The notes under the pieces are model-generated. The model did not search any database, was not told where the DNA came from, and saw only the letters and a list, made by a program, of their open reading frames with translations. Positions 35,495-47,220 of a DNA stretch of 64,000 nucleotides are shown piece by piece. The stretch comes from Fremontodendron californicum (taxonomy: Eukaryota > Streptophyta > Magnoliopsida > Malvales > Malvaceae), in NCBI GenBank assembly GCA_030761205.1, contig JAULJL010000025.1, positions 3,148,001 to 3,212,000 on the forward strand. Direction: 5' to 3'. Numbering within the stretch: the first letter of the stretch is position 1; each line of letters starts with the position of its first letter. Both the position numbers and the translations under genes were made by a program.

Positions 35495-38400
35495 GCAGGC
35501 CTCAAAATTTATTTATGAACTAGTAAATATAAAAATCTCAACTCATCTATTCAACTTATAAACAAAACTTTTTTTGATGATTTTTAAACATTTTAAAAAT
35601 GGTAAAGTGTATAAGCTTAACAAATTAGAAAAAAGATTTTTCAAAAGGCTAAAATAATAAAAAAAAAATTCTTAAATTTTATAACTTTATCTAAATAAGA
35701 CCTTATACTTTTATTACACTCAAATAAATTCTTAATTTTTAATTTGCACTCATATAAGTCTTTAACCTTTAATTTTTACCTAAATAAGCCTTAAACTTTA
35801 ATTTGCACCTAAACAAACCATTAATTTAAATAAATTTTTTTATTTGATATAAGGACTCATTTGGGTACAAATCAAAAGATAAAAACTTATTTGAATACAA
35901 TAAAAGTATAAAAAATTTCTTAAATAAAATTATAAAATTTAAGATTTTTTAAATAATTTAGCCTTTTGCAAAATTGCTTCTAGTTATATATAATGACATA
36001 TATGCAATTGAACTTGTCCAAAATCATGTCTATATTCATTTTCTTGTATCTTATTCTAATCTTAGTTTAAATTCATTTTCAATTTTTTTAAATCATAATC
36101 TTTTGCTGAAAAGTGGTGGTTGCTTGTTACTTCCTATAATTTTAAAAATGACATAAAAATACATGAAAATGTGATGTGAATATAACATATTTAATAAATA
36201 AAAAATTAGTATAATAAATATGATACCACACGTTTAATATAAATATTGTATTCGTGTTTAAAGATTTTGACACGTTTAATAATTTGTATTATATTTATAT
36301 TTATATAATTAACAAAAAAAAATATAAAATACGATATACATACATAAATTATTAAATTTAGTTACATACCAAATTATGACGGATGAGTCATGACAAAAAT
36401 AAAATAAATACTAGAAAAAGACTCTGCTTTTGTTTGGGTACTTTTAATTTTTTTATAAATTTTTTAATTAATTAATAATAATAAATCAAATAATAATAAT
36501 AAAAAAACAATTTTTTTCTTTTTTTCCCACAAAAAGACAAATTAAAATAAAAAAATTAAATATTTAAAAAAATATCTCTTGAGTCGCTTAAGATTTAAAA
36601 ATAATTATAGTAGATGCTTTAAGTTATTGTTTTCAATTTTTTTTTCTTAGATTTGATTGATTAGTTAATTATCTTCAAGAGTTGTTTTCTCTATTTGATT
36701 CTGATTTTGTTTGTATCGAACTTATCCAATTTTCTTTCTCACTCATCGCTTCATAATATTAAAGATTGTGGAAAAAGCAAAAGCAAGTTGTTGTGGAAAA
36801 GGTAGTGAGCCAACTCAAAGTGATGGGTTTTGATATGCTATAGCCTATATATGATTTTGACTTTGTAACTATTGAGAGTTAACAAAAAAAAAAAAAGGAT
36901 TGTCTTCGTCCTGGTTTGCTAACATTGATTAAAATTTATTTAATTATTATTTTAAATATATATTTTATATTATTCTTATTGAATTCATAAAAAATAATTT
37001 ATTATAATACAATTTTTTTTTTCTTTAAATATTATATTAACGAATATTATTAAATATTGATTAATATTTTTAATTATTACATGCTTAAAACTGTTAGTGA
37101 TTTTACTATACATTTTAATGATTGCTTTTTAATGTTTGCTGAATCCAAGTTCTAGAATAATTACTATTCTCTTTTTTGTTTTTTCTAGCAACTTGGCATA
37201 AAGATGGAAGCCAATCAGTGGATTGGGCAACTTTTCAATTTTGAGATGCAATCAATTATAACAAAGCATTTATGACAATTGGAAAACTTATCAAAAATGG
37301 CTTTTTTTAATTGATTAATGATGCTACCATATATTTCTAACTTTCTAATTGTGTTGTTAATTTTAGCTCTATTATATACAAAAGGAAAATGGTTGCGCTT
37401 ATTTGTAGTTGCTTTTTCAAATTTGTCACATTCAAAGAGAGTTTTAGGATAAGTTTTTTTGGTGAGTTTAAATAAATTTTATTATATATAAACATGATAA
37501 AATTATATATAAATATGATAAATTACATAAAATTATCATATATTTATGTAATTTTTTTTTACATATAAACATTATAAATATATCATGTATTTATATAAAT
37601 TAAAAATTATCATTTATATATATAATTTTTTTTATATATAAACATAACATAAATTACATATAAATATATGTTTAAAACTTACGTAAGCATTGCCTACAAA
37701 CAATAATTGTTATAGCTCAATTACGTGTATCTTATTGTACGGAGAAAATAAAAGAAAAAATATATCCTAATGAAAAACTCAGATCCAAAGCGCGTGCACA
37801 ATTCTAGTATATGATAGAAATATTCTAAAAAAAAAAGAGTATATGAGCGTGCTTAAAGAAACTTCTCTCATAATTTGGTGTAAATTAAATAAATAAAAAA
37901 ACACAAATAATTGCATGTAGTCTATACTATATATTAATTATAAAATGATTGATTGAATTTAAATATCATTAATCAAGTGATATTAATTTAATTAAAAATA
38001 TATAAATAAATTATAATATCAAACTATATATATATAGTAGAGATGTTCATGTCTTTTAATTTTTTTTATATAATATATATTTTAAAAAAAAATAATTACC
38101 CATTTCTTTTTTAAAAACTACTTATAAATATTTTTTTACACAATTATTTTCTTCCATCCACAATCTGATTGTAAAAATTTCTAATAAATTTGTTAAGAGT
38201 GTGTGAATCTCACATCACATGTAATGATTTAAATCAAACACAGATGGAGTGCTCATAATTATCTTTTAGAAAATCAAAATTATAATTATTGGATGGCAAT
38301 GGCGTGGGGATTTGGATTCAATTATCCATCATTCATGTGAAAGGAGAAATTCAACGTCAACGAGGGGACAAGTTTAATCAATCTAGCTGGTGGATATGGA

Positions 38401-39352
38401 AATAGAGATAGGAATATTGGAAAACATTAATGGTGTACCAATTAAGCAGTAATATTAACAGCAAGCTTGACTCTGCCTCCAGAGTCCTGAGTCTTTGAGC
38501 CAAGCTTTCACATTCAACTGGTTTTGATTTGAGAAAATGATGGTTGAGAAATATGAGTGGATTGAATCCGGTATTCGTGTTTAATTAATGTAGTTATTAT
38601 TAAAAAATGGGTTTGTTTAACTAGTGATTATAAGCACTGTTGAAAAATTATTTAATTATTAATTCAATTTTTTTTAATATTTAATGTATTATTTTTATTG
38701 AATTTAAAAAAAAAAGTAATTCAATAATTATATATATTTTTTATATATATCATCACCTTAATCAATATCACTAAATATTAATTAACATTTTTCATAAAAA
38801 ATAATATTTAATAAATTTAAGGTTTGTATTTCAACAGGATTGCAAAAGAATTTTTGGATAAAATAAAACACAGCTGTATCATATGAATTTGATATTTGAT
38901 AGACGACATTGACTTAAATGGAAAATGTTAATGGGTGTTTTGGTGACGCTAATTAAGATAATATTTAAAAGAATTTTATTAACGAGTGTTTTAAAAATAT
39001 TTTTTAAAATTATTATATATAATAATATTTTCAATTAATATATTAGAAATGATGAATAAATTTATCAGTTTTTACAATTTTATTATTATAAATGATATAT
39101 TATCTAATCTTAAAAAATATATTAAAAACACTTGTTAGCAAAATTTTATTTTAAAATATATATAATTAATGAATTGTTTTTTTAATAAAAATAATGCATT
39201 CAATGTAACTTTTTTAAAATAATAATTAATTAATATTTAATTAATATTTATAGACACCAAATTGAATTCAATTTGAATTAGAATTAGAATATTATTAGTC
39301 CACGGGAATCTGCACCTTTGATTCTGTATTTTTGAATCACAACCAACGGAAT
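35495..39352. other. long AT-rich intergenic stretch, no gene seen
   Basis: Nearly 3.9 kb of very AT-rich sequence without a frame above about 60 codons that resembles protein. Sub-regions 35640-35960 and 36150-36370 look like decayed repeats; the latter has the 'acacgtttaat' motifs of the TAGATCTG family. Nothing else could be supported. Confidence 0.55.
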
Positions 39353-39850
39353 TAGGGATGGCAATGGAGCGGGGCGGGGGCGGATTTTGCAGTATCCGCC
39401 CCCGCCCCGCCATTGTACTGCTCCGCGCCCCGCCCCGCCCCGCTCCGCCATGGATGTTGAAATTTCAATACCACTACCACCTCCATGGATGTCGGTTACA
39501 TCCATAACCGCCCCGCCCCGCTCCGTCCCATTTGATATTTATTAATTATTTTTATTTTTTTCAAATAATAAAGCATTTTAAAAATAAATTAAATATAAAC
39601 ATAAAAATAATAAGTTTAATTATATTATTTTATTATTCATTTAAAAGCTAAATATGTAAGGGTAAAATTGTAATTTCACTATTCGGAGCGGGGCGGTGCG
39701 GAGCAGGCAATTACCACAACTGCTCCATCCCCGCCTTTCAGACAAAAAAAACCGCCCCGCCCCGCCTCAATTGTTCAAAAAAAAAAAACCTCTCCATTCG
39801 GATCGGATCGGTTCGAAATCCATCGGTCGGATCGGGTTTTGCCATCCCTA
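39353..39850. repeat. hAT-like MITE with GC-rich ends, perfect 8-bp duplication
   Basis: A 498-bp element beginning TAGGGATGGCAATGG and ending TTTTGCCATCCCTA, inverted termini of the same type as those at 3446-3906. A perfect 8-bp duplication AACGGAAT lies at 39345-39352 and 39851-39858. The outer 100-150 bp carry repeated 'gccccgcc/ggggcggg' motifs while the core is AT-rich. The longer reading frame on the minus strand is a by-product of the GC-rich repeats. Confidence 0.88.
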
Positions 39851-40120
39851 AACGGAATCAATCCTTATCTTAATTTAAAGTATTTTAGTCGTTGACTTGA
39901 CATTGCTATGCTATATTTCCTTTTCTTTTTGTTCGTTTTCCCTTTATGGAACCCAAACCTAGCTTTCCTTGGGCATATGGTATTGGGACCAGATATGCTG
40001 GAATTAATTAACTCCACTTAAAGCTTAAAGGGAAAGATATAATCATTCATGAGAAAACCTATGGTGTTACAAATTTACAATTTTTTCTTCCATTGTCTAT
40101 ATTAATTAGGATTTTTATTT

Positions 40121-40324
40121 GATGCATTGTCAGTGTATACGTTTATATACTTACAGTTAATCCTACACTGACACCTCATTAAAAACTAACTCCTAACCCT
40201 AACCCTAACTCCTAACCCCTAACCCTAACCATAACTCCTAACCCTTAACCATTAATCTCTAACTTGATAAGTGGCATCGTAGAATGTAGTGTCAGTGTAT
40301 AAACTTATACACTAACAGTACATC
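40121..40324. repeat. MITE with internal telomere-like repeats
   Basis: The termini GATGCATTGTCAGTGTATA and, reverse complemented, GATGTACTGTTAGTGTATA are inverted repeats. The left arm has a second inverted 'cactgacac' motif. Between the arms, 40185-40263, is a run of CCCTAA-like units with interspersed CTCCTAA and CCCCTAA variants. The superfamily is not decided, since no clear target duplication was found. Confidence 0.65.
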
Positions 40325-40479
40325 AAATATAAATTCTATTAATTATTAAACAATCCAAAATGTATGAATTTTCACTTATTCATTTTTTGGTACATAAGGA
40401 GTTATTAAAATTGCTTAAATAATACAAAATTTAGGTTTCGTTATCCCCAATCAATTTTCCTATATATGCCTCACAAGCA

Positions 40480-40840
40480 GAGGTGTTTATGGTCGGGCTG
40501 GGTTGGGTTTGAGTTGGATTTAAGTATGATATCAACACCAAAATATGAGTTTCAAATTCTATCCATATTTACAAGTGGATAGTCAAAATTCATTTAGACC
40601 CGCTCATATTATTTTTTTTTAAAAAATTAAACAAATATATTATTTTTTATTTAATTATTCTTTTATTAAGTTCTAAAACATGGATAACTTAATATATTTT
40701 TAAATGTTTACACTATATATAATATATTATATATATTTATTCTTTATATGATATAAATTATATAATATATAAAAATAAAAATAAAATATTATATAAATGA
40801 AAAACGGGACCGGGCTGGGGTCAGACCTTAATTATTAGAG
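40480..40840. repeat. dispersed repeat, copy 1
   Basis: GC-richer ends (ggtcgggctgggttggg... and gggaccgggctggggtcag) surround an AT-rich core with 'taattattcttttattaagt' and 'ttctaaaacatggataactt'. The same core occurs in inverse orientation at 50860-51210, so the two are copies of one family. Confidence 0.5.
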
Positions 40841-42002
40841 CTAAGGCCCTGTTCATTTTCTAAACGGATCTTATTTTTTTGTCCAAGCTCATATTTCAAA
40901 TTTAATATTTTTATCCAAATTCTTTCAAATATCAGACGAACCTTCAAATTTGAATGAGCAATGCGACCTTTAAACAAGTCTATCGCCAAACTTGCTTTAT
41001 CTATATAAAAATTAAAAAATGTCAAACTTCAAGATTAGATTTATAATTAACATTATTTCAAATATGCTAATAAATAACTATATATAGTCAATGAAGTAAA
41101 GATCTTTCGGTTTTGGAAGGCAATTTATATTTTGAAACACAAGAATTCAATTGACTGAAACATGAAACGAACATGATTTAATTAATGTGTTCGCTGAGTG
41201 AAAATTTAGACATAAACTAATTTTAAATTTGAGTTGTAGTAATGTTGCCATTACAATAAATAAATAATAATGAAAAATTCAGTTGATAGTTTAAATATTT
41301 AGATTTCGTTTAATTGATGTTTTTTTTTATAAAAAATAATTAATAAAAATATCAACCAAATAAAATATTTTCTTTTAATAAAAGAATTGCTCTAATAAGC
41401 AGAGATTTTTTTTAACTACTCCATCAATTATTATTAACCTAATCACCATTATTATTATAATGTAAAAGTATTAATTTGTACAACAAAGAAATTTATGATT
41501 TTATCAGCTGGTGGATCAATTAATTAAAGAATAGTAACAATTTCTTTCCATCCTCAACGCCGCTAATTAAGATTGCTGGTAATTGGTCTTTGTCTAACAA
41601 ATAAAACTTATTAATGAAAATTGATTGCCGCTTATTTCATTCCAAATTGGATGGTGATTCTACTTTGAATTTTTATTATTATTATTTTTTTAAAGCTGGC
41701 ATGATCCTACTATTTCATCGTAAGTAATTGACAGCAAACTTCAACTTTTTATCAAAGACTTAGACTAGAAATAATGATAGAAGATTGACTATAAATATTT
41801 ATTAATTATGTGTTAGTATTTTCTATTTTTGTGTTTGACATATATAAGAATATCAATATAAAAGTATGATCTTTCAAATATATAATTTTTAAAAAAATTA
41901 AATACATATCAAATACATTTCATATCTGACACTCACTTTTAAATCCGAATAGCATAACTTACTCCTACAAATGATGAAATGGGTTGGACACAAAGTATAT
42001 AT
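40841..42002. other. AT-rich spacer left of the copia element
   Basis: No gene is seen. The last part (about 41900-41970) contains ctgacactcacttttaaatc followed by cgaatagcataa, which resembles the right end of a decayed foldback MITE of the 24589 family. Confidence 0.5.
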
Positions 42003-42499
42003 TGTTGTGCGGAACTAAATCGAGATTACTAAAACCGATTTAAACACAATAAAATAACACCGATATTTTACGTAGTTCAGCAAGTGTGCTTACATCCACG
42101 GGAGGAGGAGCTTGAAGCTTTGTATTAATGGAGATGGAGTACAAACATGTACACAATTCAAGGTGCTATGCTAGCACTGAACTCACAACTCAACAATATC
42201 AGAAAACTCTAATAAGCTCAGAGTATTTGCTTCAACTCTTAAACTCTTAACTCACACATTTTTCTCTCTCACTCTACATGGCCTTTTATAGCCACCATCC
42301 ATGGTGTGAACACATAGCTAGTGGCAAACAAAGTAGCCACCATCCACCAACTATCATGGTGGGAACACCTAGCTAGTGGCAAACAAAGTAGCCACCATCC
42401 ACCAACTATCTTGGTCTACCATCCACCAACTTGGTTGGTGGCTCCTCCATTATTGACCTTGGTTGGTGGCCTTGGTTAATCTTTGAGCCATCTTCAACA
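42003..42499 (-). repeat. 3' LTR of the copia element
   Basis: 497 bp, identical to 47221-47717 except for the base at 42074. It contains internally repeated blocks built on 'ctagtggcaaacaaagta' and 'gccaccatccaccaact' (about 42290-42460). Confidence 0.95.
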
Positions 42500-42510
42500 A
42501 TCTCCACCTT
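42500..42510 (-). other. polypurine tract of the copia element
   Basis: The minus strand reads AAGGTGGAGAT directly before the 3' LTR. This is the usual plus-strand primer position and the form seen in Tnt1-like copia elements. Confidence 0.8.
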
Positions 42511-42570
42511 GGCGAGAATCCACAGAGAGAATTCACTGATCAGAGCTTCCTCCTTCCTCCTTCAGGTGCT

Positions 42571-45500
42571 TTAAACTCGAGAGATATTGATCAAGTCCAA
42601 ACAATGTTGAAACTTGATCCCAGAAACTATTTTTGTTAGCATATCTGCAGGATTATCTGCAGTCCCGATCTTCTGTAGTAGAATGTTTCCTTCATCTACT
42701 ATTTCTCGGATAAAGTGGTAGCGAACATCAATATGCTTGGTCCGACTGTGATGAACTTGGTTCTTAGCTAGGCAAATGGCACTCTGGCTATCGCAGAAAA
42801 CATCTACCTTTTCCTGTGCTATCCCGAAATCATCAATCAATCCTTGAAGCCAAATTGCTTCCTTGAAAGCTTCCGTTACAGCCATGTACTCTGCTTCTGT
42901 TGTAGACAAAGCTACCGTTGACTGTAAAGTTGATCTCCAACTTACTGGTCCTCCTGTTATGGTGAACACATAACCAGTAGTTGAACGACGCTTATCAAGA
43001 TCTCCAGCATAGTCTGAATCCACATATCCGACAAGATGCTTGCCAATAGTTTTACTTCTCTCGAATTTTAAGCCTGTTTCCACAGTACCATGAATGTACC
43101 GTAGAATCCATTTCACAGCTTGCCAATGGCCTTTACCAGGATTATGCATGTACCGGCTTACCATACTGACAGCATGTGAAATATCAGGTCTCGTACACAC
43201 CATTGCATACATTAGGGCACCTACTGCATTGGCATATGGAACATGATCCATCTGTCTCTTCTCACCATCTGTACTTGGTGACATCAATGCACTGAGTTTG
43301 AAATGTGCCGCTAAAGGAGTACTTACAGATTTGGTCTTATCATTAATGCCAAATCTCTGAAGTACTTTGCTCAGATACTGAGCCTGGGTCAATTTGATCA
43401 CACCATTTTTTCTATCTCTGCTGATTTCCATCCCAAGAATTTTCTTAGCTTCTCCAAGATCCTTCATCTCGAACTCTGAGCTCAGTTGAGCCTTCAGCCT
43501 GTCGATCTCCACCTTGCTTATAGATGCGATTAACATATCATCAACATATAAAAGCAAGTAGATAAATGATTCATTTTGGAGTTTTCGGAAATAAACACAG
43601 TGATCAAATTGACTGCGTGTGTACTTCTGATCCAACATAAAGGTGTCAAACCGCTTGTACCACTGTCGCGGTGACTGCTTCAGACCGTATAGAGACCTAT
43701 TCAACTTACATGCCCAATCTTCACGACCGGGGACTCTAAAACCATCTGGTTGAGTCATATAAATTTCCTCCTCTAAGGAACCATGGAGGAATGCAGTTTT
43801 TACATCAAGTTGAACTAACTCTAAGTCATACTGTGCTACTAAAGCCAATAATATCCGAATAGATGCATGCTTAACAACAGGTGAAAATACCTCATTGTAG
43901 TCTATTCCTTCCTTTTGAGCGTAACCTTTGGCTACCAATCTGGCTTTGTATCTGATGTTGTCTTTGCCGGTAGCACCCTCCTTTTTGGCAAAGACCCATT
44001 TGCACCCAATTGTTCTTTTGAGTGTTGGAAGTGGAACCAACTTCCAAGTCTGATTCTGATGAAGTGATGTCATCTCTTCATCCATCGCCTCCTTCCACTG
44101 GGCATGCTCTGGGCTGTTTACAGCTTCTTTGTAATTGATCGGGACATCATCATCAATTACTGGAAGGGCGAATGCCACCATGTCTGTGTACCGAGCAGGT
44201 TTTCGAATATGTCTTTTCGGTCTGCTGGTGGCAATAGATTCAGGTTGCTGAAAGATTTCCGGTGATGACTCCTCCACTTCAGTTAAGGTGTCATCAGATT
44301 CTGGTTCAGATTCATCGGAATTTTGACCAGCATCGTCAGATTCAAACTCCACCTGCTTTAGAGAATCATGGTTCTCATTCTCTGGAGTTGACAGTTTCAG
44401 CATTACAGATTCGTCAAAGGTAACATCTCGGCTTACGATGACTTTCTTTGACTCAGGGTTCCACAGTCGGAATGCCTTTACTCCTTCACTAAAGCCCAAG
44501 AAGACAGCTTTCTTGGCTCTAGGATCCAGTTTTGATTCACTTACGTGAAAATATGCTGGGCATCCGAAAATACGAAGCCGATCATAATCAGTGGCAGAAT
44601 GTCCGGACCACACCTCTATGGGAGTTTTCCCATCAATTGCAGTGGAGGGTAGTCTGTTGATAATGTGGGCGGAGTACAATAAAGCCTCCGCCCAAAATGC
44701 TTTGCTCAAGGCAGACTGGGATAACATGCAGCGAACTTTATCAACCAAAGTTCGGTTCATCCTTTCTGCAACTCCATTCTGCTGGGGAGTGCCAGGAACA
44801 GTGAAGTGTCGGATTATCCTATCATTCTGACAGATTTCCTTCAGTGGATCTGATTTGTATTCTCCACCGTTGTCAGATCTTAGTCTCTTGAGCTTTCTCC
44901 CGCTCTGGGTTTCGATCATCTTCTTCCATTTTACGAAGATATCTACAACTTCATCTTTGTGCTTCATAGTATAAACCCAGACATATCTAGAGTAATCATC
45001 AATAAAGGTCACGAAATAGTGTTTACCTCCCAATGAAGCATTTTTGGAAGGCCCCCAGACATCAGTGTGAATGTAGTCCAATGTTGCTCTCGTACGATGA
45101 ATTGCAGTGCCAAACTTGACTCTTGTTTGCTTGCCTAGGACGCAATGCTCACAGAAATCAAGTTTTCCAGTTTTGGCATTCTTCAGTACACCTTGCTTTA
45201 TCAGGTTTTGCAAGGCCTTCTCTCCAACATGCCCTAAGCGCATGTGCCAAAGTCGAGAAGTGTCAGATTCATCGCCTCCATTGTTGTGGGAGACTGCTGC
45301 TCTGCCGGTCACAGTTTCTCCATCAAGGAGATACAGATTTCCCTTCATAGAACCCTTCATTGCTAAGAATGCTCCACGTACAACCTTCAGGACTCCATTC
45401 TGAATGGTCATCTTGTAACCATTTGAGTCTAAGACCCCCAGTGATATGAGGTTCTTCTTGAGATCAGGGACATACCTTACATCTGTAAGTTGTCTGATTG

Positions 45501-46566
45501 TACCGTCATGCATTTTTAGTCGGATCGTTCCGATGCCTCTAGTGTGACAAGTATTGTCATTGCCCATAAGGACAATCCCTCCATCAAACTCCTTGAAGTT
45601 TGAGAACCACTCTCGGTTCGGACACATGTGGTAGGAACATCCGGAATCCAGAATCCATCGATTTGAAGAGTGTGTTGTTGTGGAAATCGTAAATGCAGAG
45701 TCTTCTTCTCCCTCAGATTCTTGAGCTACATTCACAGTCGACTTCTTCATGTTAGGACAGTTTTTCCTCCAGTGCCCTTTCTCATGGCAATAGGCACACT
45801 CGTCCCTTGAGAGTCGTGTTTTTGATGATCCCCTCTTTGAACGGGATTTACCTCGCTTGTTTTCTCCGGCTCCTCGATTGTCCGTCCTGCCTCTGTACAC
45901 AGTTAAAGCTTCTGGTGCAGTATTCTGGTGATCATGCTGATCCTTTTTTCGATACTCATTATTCACCAGAGCATTACTAACATTAGCATATTCTATCTCA
46001 TTTTTACCATATAACAGTGTAGTGGTTAAATGATCATAGCTATCAGGCAAGGAATTTAACAGAGTAAGAGCCTTATCTTCATCAGAGATATTTGCATCTA
46101 GATTTTCAAGATCAGCGAGGATTTTATTAAAACTTACTAGATGCTCCTGCATGGTGATACCTTGCACATACTGGAAGCGGAACAGTTTTTTCTTCAGATA
46201 GAGTCTGTTCTCCATGCATTTTGTCATGTACTTGTCCTCGAGTAGTTTCCAGAGAGTTTTTGCATTATTCTCTCTCATGACAAAGTACTTCTGGTCCTTG
46301 GCTAGGCATAACCGGATTGTGCCACAAGCCTGACGGTTGACAAACTTCCAGTCATCTTCCGAAATATCTCTGGGCCTGTCTTCCAGAGCGATATATGACC
46401 CCTCTCGGAATAACAGATCCTGAACTTCGCACTGCCACATGCCAAAGTTGTTGGTGCCATCAAATTTCTCCACCTCGAACTTTGCAGTGGTCATCGAGTT
46501 CTTTCTGTTGTAAGAACTTGATGGTGCGCTGCTGGTTGTTTCATGTGTCTCTAATGATTCTGCCAT
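42571..46566 (-). CDS. copia gag-pol polyprotein, uninterrupted
   Basis: A single 1331-codon frame from ATG 46566 to TAA 42571, with no stop or frameshift. In order: a gag region; a CCHC zinc knuckle at residues 257-270 (CAYCHEKGHWRKNC) for nucleic-acid binding; aspartic protease with DSG at 307-309; the GAG-pre-integrase HHCC region (LWHMRLGH); an integrase core with its D-D-E residues (HTDVWGPS, then FIDDYSRYVW, then the Glu after PQQNGVAE); reverse transcriptase with YVDD at 1007-1010; and RNase H (DSDYAGD and TTEAEYMA). The length is typical for copia elements. One ORF without a gag/pol stop is normal in this group. The enzymes reverse-transcribe and integrate the element's own RNA. Confidence 0.96.
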   Translation of the reverse strand: MAESLETHETTSSAPSSSYNRKNSMTTAKFEVEKFDGTNNFGMWQCEVQDLLFREGSYIALEDRPRDISEDDWKFVNRQACGTIRLCLAKDQKYFVMRENNAKTLWKLLEDKYMTKCMENRLYLKKKLFRFQYVQGITMQEHLVSFNKILADLENLDANISDEDKALTLLNSLPDSYDHLTTTLLYGKNEIEYANVSNALVNNEYRKKDQHDHQNTAPEALTVYRGRTDNRGAGENKRGKSRSKRGSSKTRLSRDECAYCHEKGHWRKNCPNMKKSTVNVAQESEGEEDSAFTISTTTHSSNRWILDSGCSYHMCPNREWFSNFKEFDGGIVLMGNDNTCHTRGIGTIRLKMHDGTIRQLTDVRYVPDLKKNLISLGVLDSNGYKMTIQNGVLKVVRGAFLAMKGSMKGNLYLLDGETVTGRAAVSHNNGGDESDTSRLWHMRLGHVGEKALQNLIKQGVLKNAKTGKLDFCEHCVLGKQTRVKFGTAIHRTRATLDYIHTDVWGPSKNASLGGKHYFVTFIDDYSRYVWVYTMKHKDEVVDIFVKWKKMIETQSGRKLKRLRSDNGGEYKSDPLKEICQNDRIIRHFTVPGTPQQNGVAERMNRTLVDKVRCMLSQSALSKAFWAEALLYSAHIINRLPSTAIDGKTPIEVWSGHSATDYDRLRIFGCPAYFHVSESKLDPRAKKAVFLGFSEGVKAFRLWNPESKKVIVSRDVTFDESVMLKLSTPENENHDSLKQVEFESDDAGQNSDESEPESDDTLTEVEESSPEIFQQPESIATSRPKRHIRKPARYTDMVAFALPVIDDDVPINYKEAVNSPEHAQWKEAMDEEMTSLHQNQTWKLVPLPTLKRTIGCKWVFAKKEGATGKDNIRYKARLVAKGYAQKEGIDYNEVFSPVVKHASIRILLALVAQYDLELVQLDVKTAFLHGSLEEEIYMTQPDGFRVPGREDWACKLNRSLYGLKQSPRQWYKRFDTFMLDQKYTRSQFDHCVYFRKLQNESFIYLLLYVDDMLIASISKVEIDRLKAQLSSEFEMKDLGEAKKILGMEISRDRKNGVIKLTQAQYLSKVLQRFGINDKTKSVSTPLAAHFKLSALMSPSTDGEKRQMDHVPYANAVGALMYAMVCTRPDISHAVSMVSRYMHNPGKGHWQAVKWILRYIHGTVETGLKFERSKTIGKHLVGYVDSDYAGDLDKRRSTTGYVFTITGGPVSWRSTLQSTVALSTTEAEYMAVTEAFKEAIWLQGLIDDFGIAQEKVDVFCDSQSAICLAKNQVHHSRTKHIDVRYHFIREIVDEGNILLQKIGTADNPADMLTKIVSGIKFQHCLDLINISRV

Positions 46567-46827
46567 GGTAATAAAACAAAATTACCAACTCAGAGTTTTT
46601 CCGTTACCTGTATGGAAAAACGGATGCCGCGGTTGAGTCCGGAATACCCGAAATAGCCAGGAACGGGTCCAACTGTGTAAATTTTGGACACACGGTGAAT
46701 ATTCTGCGAATATTCTGCTACAAGTGGCTCGAAATGGACTCGGTTTAGCTCAACCGGCTCGGAAAAGTCTCGGAATAGTGTTCGGAAACGGCTCAAAAAA
46801 TGGCCCGAAAAAGTTGGTCGGAGCTAC

Positions 46828-47090
46828 GGCGGCGCGTGGGGCGCGTGCGGCGGCGCGTGCGGCGGCGCGTGGGGCGCGTGGAGGCTGTTTGGTGATCGGC
46901 GCGTGGGGCGCGTGGGGCGCGTGAGGTCACGCGTCTTCAACCTCTGGATGGCGCGTGCGGCGCGTGGTGCGCGTGGTCTTCACGCGTCTGCAACCTCCAG
47001 CGGCGCGTGCGGCGCGTGGGCGCGTGAGGCGCGTGGGCGCTTCTTCTGGCGGCGCGTGCGGGCGCGTGCGGCGGCTTCTGGCGCTCCGGT
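46828..47090. repeat. GC-rich GGCGCGT minisatellite in the copia leader
   Basis: Many head-to-tail variants of GGCGCGTG and GGGCGCGT occupy most of the 640-bp leader between the primer-binding site and the gag ATG, in a window that is otherwise strongly AT-rich. Several 'cacgcgtctgcaacctc' or 'cacgcgtcttcaacctc' blocks repeat on a longer scale. Reading frames here, rich in Arg, Ala and Gly, are artefacts of the repeat. Confidence 0.9.
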
Positions 47091-47205
47091 TGATTCTGCT
47101 GCACTCCTCTCGACGACCTCTTCAACCTGGTATTTTCAAAACACAAATTGGAGCACTTTTGAAAAACGGACAGAATCGAACAAACTCGGTTTTACGTAAA
47201 ATTTG

Positions 47206-47217
47206 GCTCTGATACCA
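47206..47217 (-). other. primer-binding site (initiator tRNA-Met) of the copia element
   Basis: The minus strand reads TGGTATCAGAGC, three bases after the end of the 5' LTR. This is the standard match to the 3' end of plant initiator methionine tRNA used by copia elements. Confidence 0.92.
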
Positions 47218-47220
47218 ATT

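Noticed and set aside
39284..39505. 73-codon minus-strand frame
   Set aside because: It lies across the left end of a GC-rich MITE and its flank. It has no protein-like features and the repeat explains it.
40185..40263. Interstitial telomere
   Set aside because: The units are mixed CCCTAA, CTCCTAA and CCCCTAA rather than the plant CCCTAAA repeat, and they lie inside a small inverted-repeat element.
44591..45403. Plus-strand frames of 75-98 codons
   Set aside because: They are antisense shadows of the copia gag-pol frame.
46724..47212. Overlapping open frames rich in Arg, Ala and Gly on both strands
   Set aside because: They are translations of the GC-rich GGCGCGT minisatellite in the copia leader. 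Stops are rare there only because of base composition.
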